Positions 1 through 5,049 of a DNA stretch of 5,049 nucleotides are shown here, piece by piece. Below the pieces are notes generated by a model that saw nothing but the letters and a program-made list of their open reading frames with translations, did not search any database and was not told the DNA's origin. A program made the translations under genes and the position numbers. The stretch comes from Thermoplasmata archaeon (GTDB lineage Archaea > Thermoplasmatota > Thermoplasmata > Thermoplasmatales > Thermoplasmataceae): assembly GCA_021790415.1 (NCBI GenBank), contig JAJYDZ010000173.1, positions 1 to 5,049 on the forward strand, in the 5' to 3' direction. The stretch's first letter is position 1. Each line of letters starts with the position of its first letter.

Positions 1-131
1 CATGGAAGCAATTCAGAAGTTCTTCCTATATATACGTCAAGCCTTTTCCCAATGGATCGAATTTAACTTCCTTCACATACCATGGTTTTTCCAGATTCAA
101 TGCTTTGGTTAATAATGGGGGGGATTTCCAT
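1..131 (-). pseudogene. ISL3-family transposase, N-terminal fragment with two frame breaks
   Basis: Read on the minus strand from the ATG at 131-129, the fragment gives MEIPP, then LLTKALNLEKPWYVKEVKF, DPLGK and RLDVYIGRTSELLP. It resembles the start of archaeal ISL3-type transposases, where a conserved 'PWYVK-x-x-x-FD' block precedes a strand and a Cys zinc-binding motif. The sequence is not in one frame. One base too many in the G run at 117-123 (C7 on the coding strand) breaks it after the first residues. One base too few at the T run at 44-47 breaks it again before RLDVYI. Both breaks lie in homopolymers, so they could be decay or sequencing error. The remainder, including the DDE catalytic core, would lie outside the window. 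A TATA-like stretch at 132-145 is too close to the ATG to be its promoter. The family call rests on remembered motifs. Confidence 0.6.
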
Positions 132-204
132 CTTTATATATCAATTAGATGTTGAAGGAATCCAGATATGGTGATTACCGACTCGAATAGATATGTCCAT
201 GAGT

Positions 205-744
205 CTAGAATAGAGGCGGCATTCCAAACTTTCTCAACTTTTTAACAAGTGGGGTTTCTCCAGTGAACGCATCAATATGCTGACTTATTTTGTCCTCGCG
301 AACGAATTCCGCAATTAGTGTGTTTCCCATCTCTCTTTCAAGTGAGTAGGTAAAGGCCAGAAGGACATCTTCCTTTTTCTCAGCAAAAAATCTCTTTGCT
401 ATTGGGCATTCGTAGAAAATTACCCACCAGAACTCCCTATCAAAGTGCATGAGATCAAACGGATAGATACGACAACACAGTGGTCTGTCATCATAGACCG
501 TACATCTGTTCCTAGTATGATCAAAAGCGGAACACCAACCGTCCGAGGTTCTAGAAAGAAAATCTGTTCCATTTGTCGTGGAAGAAATCTTCAAATTATG
601 CTGTTTAAGTTTTTCCTTCTCGTTATCAAGCAGGTAAACCAAGCCAACGTTCTTTTCGCATAAATTACAGGTATTACATTCTTCCTGAGATGACAGGAAT
701 TCTGCAATCTTGTATACACCCTGTAGTTTTTTATTTAGTGACAC
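205..744 (-). CDS. CxxCxxC-type (YkgJ/PF03692-like) metal-binding cysteine protein
   Basis: This 179-residue protein has the pattern of the zinc/iron-chelating 'CxxCxxCC' family. C23, C26 and C29 form an N-terminal CxxCxxC. C71 and C81 flank a short loop in 'GWCSAF...RCTVY', followed by the family hallmark 'DDRPLCCRIYPFD' with C90 and C91, and a last cysteine at C113 ('FYECPIA'). These eight cysteines could bind Zn or an Fe-S cluster; the family's chemistry is poorly known and some members are only loosely called Fe-S oxidoreductases. No signal peptide or membrane segment is visible, so it is probably cytosolic. The start is GTG at 744-742, one base after the HD gene stop. The ATG overlapping that stop (747-745) gives only Met-Cys-His before a stop. 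It is the last gene of the operon and is presumably translationally coupled to the HD gene. Family call is firm; role is unknown. Confidence 0.8.
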   Translation of the reverse strand: MSLNKKLQGVYKIAEFLSSQEECNTCNLCEKNVGLVYLLDNEKEKLKQHNLKISSTTNGTDFLSRTSDGWCSAFDHTRNRCTVYDDRPLCCRIYPFDLMHFDREFWWVIFYECPIAKRFFAEKKEDVLLAFTYSLEREMGNTLIAEFVREDKISQHIDAFTGETPLVKKLRKFGMPPLF

Positions 745-745
745 A

Positions 746-2197
746 TCAACACTCTTGAAGATAGCTTTTCAGCACAGCGACTACTTTCTGGGCTTCGTCT
801 GAATACGTCTTTGATACTAACCACATGTAGTGGAAATTAGGGAGAAATATTTTATTGTATTCATAGCTATATTCATTATCCATTTTGCCGATCTGTCCAT
901 TTCTGCTTGAATGCAGGAACTTTGGGTTAAGCCATGGGTTTCCGTCCGGGTAATCGCTCCAGAATCCTGAGTCAAAAAGGAGTATAAATCCAGATGAATA
1001 ATCATAGTTAGACTTAACTTCTTTCAACTCGTTTCTGAGTTCCATGAGGCGGCCTGGAGACATCTTTCCTCTTGAAAATCTGTAGACATGACTGAAAGGA
1101 GCTGAATTCCAGAGATCATTGGAGTATCTGACTGCGTCTGAAGATCCAGAATTCCTGAGGTACGCGAAGAGCTCTGTGTCGTCCATCAGAGACATTTTCA
1201 GCGTCTCACTTTCCACGTTAGAGCCATTTATGTTTTGTAGGTGAGACTTTACGGAACCCAGAATCATTCCATTGTATGCTATGACCTCGCTGTTATGCAG
1301 GACCAAAGCATTTAGCTGTTTCTTATTAAACAGGATATTCTCACAGTGAGGTATGCCGTCACGGCTGATGATCCATTTGTAATCCTTCTCCTCGCTGCTG
1401 ATATAAAGAGATAGATTACCGAGCAGGGAATTTACATTCACCGAGGCCTGCCTGATTCCAGTGAAATATGAATCCCTCAAAAGGGCATCTATGTTATTTA
1501 GATCTATGGTCCCGTTCAACAGATCCCATGCTATTCTAACTCCAAGGCTTGAATATTGGGAAGCTTTCTTTCTATCTACAATAGAGGAAATCTTGTTAAC
1601 ATCAATCCCTGACAGGTTCTCATCCTCGAAGATCCGGTTTACAGTTCCTATATCCATGCCGAATTTGTTACTAGCCATAGAATTCCATTGTTTAGATATT
1701 TCTGTATCTTTCACTATCAGCTGATAGGAATGATCAGTGAACGTGTCTAGAAGATGATCATCATTTTCAGATAGCAAGAAAGAGAACGGTACCGGGGGTT
1801 GGCCTATGGAGTTAATAAGTGATGCGGTTACAAATTCTGCGTAAAGTGAATGGTCGAGAAGCCATCGCTTTAGAGAAACTGCATGTTTATCGTGTTCGTA
1901 TACCTTGATTCTCTCGCTTGCTATGTGGGTAAGCCACCACGTGCCAATTGCATGTGAATATGTTGTATGCGTTGCAGACGGAAAGGATAGCCAGGCGAGA
2001 CCATTTTGACGTAGATGTTTGATGCGCAGAAAATCAGCCGAACTGAGAACCTTGTCAGATCTTGGAAGGGTTATCCCTTTTAAGTACTCGCTGTCGAACT
2101 CGTCTAAATATCCTGACGGTGGGTTAATCCTTTCTCCGAAGAGAATAGATTGATATATGGGGTCAGGAAAACCCTCATTGGTACCTTTCAGATTGTC
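746..2197 (-). CDS. SAMHD1/COG1078-like HD-domain protein, active site lost, no canonical start codon
   Basis: The frame is open from the ATPase stop (2200-2198) to TGA at 748-746. Counting from the CTG at 2191-2189 gives 481 residues, normal for COG1078-type HD proteins. Family features in order: 'DPIY' at 10-13; 'FLRIKHLRQNGLAWLSFPSATHT' region at 54-76; first HD histidine H80 in 'YSHAIG'; 'LINSIGQPPVPF' at 125-136 where the family has LLHDIGHGPFSH; 'DLNNIDALLRDSYFTG' at 230-245; and a C-terminal helical region with 'MDDTELFAYLR'. By remembered SAMHD1 numbering, H206, D207 and D311 become N127, S128 and N232, and R164 becomes T77, so dNTP or phosphohydrolase activity is unlikely. A TTG at 1777 would cut off half the domain and has no Shine-Dalgarno site. 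How translation starts is unresolved: CTG start, frameshift from the ATG at 2201, stop readthrough, or a sequence error. It lies directly between the ATPase and the Cys-protein genes. Confidence 0.8.
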   Translation of the reverse strand, partial: DNLKGTNEGFPDPIYQSILFGERINPPSGYLDEFDSEYLKGITLPRSDKVLSSADFLRIKHLRQNGLAWLSFPSATHTTYSHAIGTWWLTHIASERIKVYEHDKHAVSLKRWLLDHSLYAEFVTASLINSIGQPPVPFSFLLSENDDHLLDTFTDHSYQLIVKDTEISKQWNSMASNKFGMDIGTVNRIFEDENLSGIDVNKISSIVDRKKASQYSSLGVRIAWDLLNGTIDLNNIDALLRDSYFTGIRQASVNVNSLLGNLSLYISSEEKDYKWIISRDGIPHCENILFNKKQLNALVLHNSEVIAYNGMILGSVKSHLQNINGSNVESETLKMSLMDDTELFAYLRNSGSSDAVRYSNDLWNSAPFSHVYRFSRGKMSPGRLMELRNELKEVKSNYDYSSGFILLFDSGFWSDYPDGNPWLNPKFLHSSRNGQIGKMDNEYSYEYNKIFLPNFHYMWLVSKTYSDEAQKVVAVLKSYLQEC

Positions 2198-3016
2198 TCA
2201 TCCCCGAGTCCTGTCGGCAAGGTTAAATGTTTCTACCAACCATTTTCCGATATTGAGGTAAGGCTTCTTTTCCTCTAGGGGAACATTTTGATCGATAGAA
2301 ATCACGGATTCCTCAAGCGCAAGTCTTGGATTATAAGGTACCACTTCTCCAAACCTCAGACCCCTACCTAGAATTACTTCGCCTAACCTATGGGCAAGCT
2401 GATCAATGATGACATCAGAATCAGCAACATTGGGAAATTGAGACAGAACGACGTGATAAACTGGTTGGTACCTTAACTGTCTCAGTGCGCTGAACAGCAG
2501 TCCTACCCCCTCCACATTCTGACGGTTTGATCTTAAAACAACGATAGCTGCATTTGCAAGGTTCTGGTAAGGTTGAAGTGAGAAATCAGTAAATCCAGCT
2601 TTCAGATCAATCATGATGAAATGCGGATTATACGATTCTGATATCTCTTCCACTATTTCGTGAAGTTTCTGTAATATCTCTATCTGGTTCTGATGTATCT
2701 CCGTCAATTGATTTATGACCGAAATTGCTGGTATTAGGTATAACTTTCCAGGTTCTTCAATGGCAAAATCCTGGCTTATGTCCATAACAATCTGGTCAAG
2801 TGGAGGCGGGTTGTTTGCGGTCAGATAATCAAGGATGTTTAGCCCGATGCGTTCTTTGTTCACGTGAAAAACCTGATGAAGCCCACCGGCCTCAAGGTCA
2901 AAATCAATGCAAACAACTCTGTAACCTAATCCTGCGAGATATGCGGAGACGTTTGCCAACAATACGGATCTTCCCGACCCTCCTTTAAATGAATGGAAAG
3001 TGATGGTATTTGCCAT
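2198..3016 (-). CDS. MinD/ParA-like ATPase, KGGVGR-motif variant
   Basis: This 272-residue protein is a complete SIMIBI-class P-loop ATPase. The deviant Walker A is 'SFKGGSGRSVLLANV', with the signature lysine K11 kept and the usual second lysine replaced by R16 (KGGSGRS). This is the hallmark of the group named KGGVGR-motif variant AAA ATPases. Switch I is 'IDFDLEAGGL' (D38, D40), matching the group's D-x-D-x-E-A-P-G. Walker B and switch II are 'FIMIDLKAGFTD' (D137). 'VPYNPRLALEES' at 226-237 is the late ParA/MinD base-contacting region. There is no C-terminal amphipathic MinD helix and no extra fused domain. The start is ATG at 3016-3014 behind a strong ribosome binding site that overlaps the previous gene's stop. 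Its TGA is followed in the same frame by the HD gene. It is probably an ATP-dependent dimerisation switch acting on operon partners; DNA partition is less likely because no ParB or centromere-like repeat is visible. Confidence 0.88.
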   Translation of the reverse strand: MANTITFHSFKGGSGRSVLLANVSAYLAGLGYRVVCIDFDLEAGGLHQVFHVNKERIGLNILDYLTANNPPPLDQIVMDISQDFAIEEPGKLYLIPAISVINQLTEIHQNQIEILQKLHEIVEEISESYNPHFIMIDLKAGFTDFSLQPYQNLANAAIVVLRSNRQNVEGVGLLFSALRQLRYQPVYHVVLSQFPNVADSDVIIDQLAHRLGEVILGRGLRFGEVVPYNPRLALEESVISIDQNVPLEEKKPYLNIGKWLVETFNLADRTRG

Positions 3017-3019
3017 TTT

Positions 3020-3030
3020 CCCCTCACTCT
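3020..3030 (-). promoter_or_regulatory. Shine-Dalgarno site of the ATPase gene
   Basis: The coding strand reads AGAGTGAGGGG, then AAA, then ATG. The purine-rich GAGGGG lies 3 bases before the ATG and overlaps the TGA stop (3026-3024) of the 464-residue gene. This fixes the ATPase start and implies translational coupling within one mRNA. Confidence 0.7.
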
Positions 3031-4418
3031 CCTATTCTCTTAACTATCTGGGATACTACCTGATCTAAAACCTCCTTGGATGTGAGCGCTTCCTGAATTA
3101 TTGCTCCTAACATGGTTTCCTTTATGACGAAGTTCTTTATGATCCCGCCTTTCGCGTAATTAATGATTCCTATCATGGCATCCATAGTGTCACATATGAA
3201 GGGGTATCCATCATCCCACATCTTAGTTGGGTCATCTATCCAGTCACTCATCAACCCATCTAAAACGATTTTGCCGACCCTTTCAAGCTCAGTATCAAAA
3301 GCTTCTGGAGTTTTATTCTTTATTAGTGTCAGTGGTGTAAGAAATCCGCCTACATATCCTCTGTCATTATACAGTATCATTCTCTTGGAGAAAGGATCCG
3401 GAACAGTATAGTAAAAATCACTCTGTTTTGAGGCCATGTCATTAATGTTCTTTATGTCCCTGAAGACATATTTCAGAGAATCCAGACAATGTTTTTGCGT
3501 ATTCAGGTTCACCTGCGCCCCACTGAGTGAATATATTATTTCGGTTGCGTACATGGATGAGAACACCGGAAAATTCATTCTTCTGGCATCATCCATCCAG
3601 AAATAAGGCGATTGAGGATCTGACTGTCCATCGGTCCATCTAAGAACCTGCTGCAGTAGTTTTTTAATTTTCTCCCTTTTATCGGATCCGATTCGATCTG
3701 CTAACTTTTCTGTATTAATGGCTTTCAGTAGGGCCAGACTTGCGTATCTCGTGAAGAAAAGATTTGCAGATTCCTTGTATGCTGCAGCGTTCTCTCCTCC
3801 TATGTTGTTTACATTCAGGTTTGTCCATCTTGCTCCCTTGCCGTCTTCTATTGCAGATGCAATCAGAAAATCCACCGACTCGATGGCTGTATCCATAATC
3901 TGTTCCCTTATCTCGTTCAAGAAGTTTCGATCTTTCTTTAGGGTCAGTTCGTATTCTGCCAGTTCCAGGGCGTTGCACATCAGTCTCAGGATGCCGGCAG
4001 CAGAGTCCACATAGTCATAATCGCTGTCCTGAAAAGGATACGGAGAGGCACTGAAACCAAGATATCTATCAATTCCGGTTTTCACCTTTTCGTCAGCGTC
4101 ATATTCACGCTTAAGACACTTTCTCTCATTCAGAATCTGAACCAGTAACTGCTGATACTCTGGAAGTTCAAGAGGAGGATCAACAAAATCCGTTCTAGCC
4201 TTGAGGAACGGCTCAATCAACACATTAAGAGCATCCACATCCTTCAGTAAGCCGAATTCGTTCTCAAAATCCTTGAATGATCTATACACAGCATCCTTAT
4301 TATCTTTGCATGGCTTGGAGCCTTTCGGTCTCTCCATGTAAAAGGACTGCTTCATGCCACGCCATGCTTCAATTATGGTTCTTGTGTATTCACTTCCTAC
4401 TTTGCTCATATAAGACAT
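3024..4418 (-). CDS. Uncharacterised helical protein, possible alpha/alpha-toroid fold
   Basis: I do not recognise this 464-residue protein. It has no signal peptide, membrane segment or nucleotide-binding loop and is predicted by eye to be almost all helical. From about residue 135 it shows loosely repeated helix pairs separated by aromatic/aspartate loops: 'RWTNLN' near 197, then a helix 'FFTRYASLALLKAI'; 'YFWMDDARRM' near 272, then 'FSSMYATEIIYSL'; 'MWDDGYPF' near 400, then 'TMDAMIGIINYA'. That rhythm (W/Y plus D loop followed by a small-residue helix) recalls alpha/alpha-toroid folds such as terpene-cyclase-like or glycosidase-like barrels; this is inference. The N-terminal 100 residues are charged and may be a separate helical domain. 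ATG at 4418 gives the longest product, but the TATA box fits a leaderless start at Met4 (ATG 4409-4407). It is first in the operon, 7 bases before the ATPase gene, so probably its partner. Confidence 0.75.
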   Translation of the reverse strand: MSYMSKVGSEYTRTIIEAWRGMKQSFYMERPKGSKPCKDNKDAVYRSFKDFENEFGLLKDVDALNVLIEPFLKARTDFVDPPLELPEYQQLLVQILNERKCLKREYDADEKVKTGIDRYLGFSASPYPFQDSDYDYVDSAAGILRLMCNALELAEYELTLKKDRNFLNEIREQIMDTAIESVDFLIASAIEDGKGARWTNLNVNNIGGENAAAYKESANLFFTRYASLALLKAINTEKLADRIGSDKREKIKKLLQQVLRWTDGQSDPQSPYFWMDDARRMNFPVFSSMYATEIIYSLSGAQVNLNTQKHCLDSLKYVFRDIKNINDMASKQSDFYYTVPDPFSKRMILYNDRGYVGGFLTPLTLIKNKTPEAFDTELERVGKIVLDGLMSDWIDDPTKMWDDGYPFICDTMDAMIGIINYAKGGIIKNFVIKETMLGAIIQEALTSKEVLDQVVSQIVKRIGE

Positions 4419-4432
4419 TACAAGTTAGAAAG

Positions 4433-4447
4433 ATATAAAATTTATCC
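4433..4447 (-). promoter_or_regulatory. Archaeal BRE/TATA promoter of the four-gene operon
   Basis: The coding strand reads GGATAAA (BRE-like, 4447-4441) followed by TTTTATAT (TATA box, 4440-4433). The box centre is about 27 bases before the second in-frame ATG (A at 4409) and only about 18 before the first (A at 4418). Archaeal start sites usually lie about 26-27 bases from the TATA centre, so the transcript probably begins at or next to Met4 and has no leader. It lies in the only sizeable gap in the gene block and probably drives all four downstream genes. Confidence 0.6.
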
Positions 4448-4515
4448 AGAGTATGTTCAATTGTTTCGCACCGATGTCAAAGTGGTTGATCTAAGTTAAG
4501 AGATGGGCTATTCTA

Positions 4516-5049
4516 TTATGACCGATTTTTGTAAAGCACATAATAAACTACAAAGGCGATGAAAACAACGAGAATAGAAAGGCTTAACACTCTCTGAATG
4601 CCACCGAACAGCGTGGCAATTGTATCCAGGAAAGAAACAACTACTACAGCTATGGTAAGGATGCTAAGGGATTTTGAGACACCCGTATCGTGCCGTCTGT
4701 TTTCATTCTCCTTGAGAGTCTTTATCCTGTCTCTAAGTTTTATAAAATCGCTATTTAAGAATGACATTTCCCTTATTCTAGCAATAACGTTCCTGTATCC
4801 TGAGTTTTTCAACACAAAGTCATAGTACTCATCATAATCCAGAACGAGTTCATTTTCAATTGCTCCTATATCCTGATGCCTTAGTTTCTCTGATATACTG
4901 ACTTTGTCAAAGTAATATAGCAGAATGCTACTGAGAATGCTAATATTTACAAGCATGCCGAGAATGTAATAGAACATACCTTCATAAGATACGAAACGAT
5001 TCAGTGTGAAAGGTCCCGATACGACGTCCTCAAAATCCACAGAAAGTTC
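4516..5049 (-). CDS. Small three-span membrane protein, 5' end probably cut by the window
   Basis: I do not recognise the family. Counting from the GTG at 5040-5038 there are 174 residues, ending at TAA 4518-4516. Three hydrophobic spans are clear: about residues 22-43 (YYILGMLVNISILSSILLYY), 125-146 (ILTIAVVVVSFLDTIATLF) and 151-170 (VLSLSILVVFIAFVVYYVLY). Between spans 1 and 2 lies an 80-residue charged helical segment with an acidic stretch (VLDYDEYYDF) and a later basic one (KLRDRIKTLKENENRRH), likely a soluble domain. The two C-terminal spans form a tight hairpin ending in KNRS. The GTG has no ribosome binding site, and the frame continues upstream (Glu-Leu-Ser) to the window edge, so the start is probably further right. 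It is separated from the operon by a promoter-bearing gap, so a functional link to it is uncertain. Confidence 0.65.
   Translation of the reverse strand, partial: ELSVDFEDVVSGPFTLNRFVSYEGMFYYILGMLVNISILSSILLYYFDKVSISEKLRHQDIGAIENELVLDYDEYYDFVLKNSGYRNVIARIREMSFLNSDFIKLRDRIKTLKENENRRHDTGVSKSLSILTIAVVVVSFLDTIATLFGGIQRVLSLSILVVFIAFVVYYVLYKNRS

Noticed and set aside
132..145. TATA-like sequence before the transposase fragment
   Set aside because: It lies about one base from the ATG, so a transcript would start inside the coding region.
180..205. GACTC/GAGTC inverted repeat near the end of the Cys-protein gene as a terminator
   Set aside because: It has only 5 paired bases around a 16-base loop, with no T run after it; it is not distinguishable from chance.
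445..663. Plus-strand open frame of 72 codons
   Set aside because: It is fully antisense to the well-supported Cys-protein gene and its translation has no family features.
746..1777. A stand-alone 343-residue gene starting at TTG 1777
   Set aside because: There is no ribosome binding site, the start falls inside the HD fold, and the upstream in-frame sequence clearly encodes the missing half of the domain.
2198..2200. TGA used as a sense codon in this organism
   Set aside because: TGA ends three of the genes here with sensible C-termini and tight downstream starts; readthrough at this one site remains only a minor possibility.
2175..2201. 8-codon open frame (MRQSERYQ) overlapping the ATPase stop as a leader peptide
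   Set aside because: It is too short to support as a gene; it is better explained as the out-of-frame start of the HD gene.
2198..3016. Plasmid partition ParA
   Set aside because: The KGGxGR motif, the LEAGG switch and the absence of a ParB gene or direct repeats point to the regulatory variant group instead.
3718..4014. Plus- and minus-strand open frames inside the 464-residue gene
   Set aside because: They are shadows of the long coding frame, with no ribosome binding site or recognisable domain.

Overview
The window is a compact minus-strand gene block, most likely from an archaeon. The support is a TATA box with a purine-rich upstream element placed for a leaderless transcript, very tight gene packing, and an ISL3-type transposase fragment resembling archaeal copies. 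A Thermoplasmatales-like host is possible but tentative; nothing here fixes the lineage.

Layout in transcription order (right to left). 5049-4516: the 3' part of a small membrane protein gene whose true start is probably outside the window. 4515-4419: a 97-base gap holding a TATA/BRE promoter. Then four genes with almost no space between them: a 464-residue helical protein that may be an alpha/alpha-toroid (4418-3024); a MinD/ParA-like ATPase of the KGGVGR-motif variant type (3016-2198); an HD-superfamily protein related to SAMHD1/COG1078 (about 2197-746); and a cysteine-rich CxxCxxC (YkgJ/PF03692-type) protein (744-205). 1-131: the 5' end of a decayed ISL3-family transposase gene, running off the window.

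The main point is the HD gene. A naive start at the TTG at 1777 gives a 343-residue protein with no recognisable N-terminus. The frame is open without a break back to the stop codon of the ATPase gene, and the added ~140 residues carry the first half of a SAMHD1-like HD domain. That stretch has no ATG, GTG or TTG. An ATG overlapping the ATPase stop would be the natural coupled start, but it is one base out of frame. Compared with the family as I remember it, the HD pair is Asn-Ser, the distal metal-binding Asp is Asn, and only the first metal-binding His remains, so the protein looks like a pseudoenzyme.

The four genes probably form one operon. A plausible but unproven picture is an ATP-driven switch (KGGxGR ATPase) working with a helical scaffold or sensor, a non-catalytic nucleotide-binding-type HD fold and a metal-binding Cys protein. 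Such a set could act in conflict/defence or nucleotide sensing, but no effector with a known activity is visible here.
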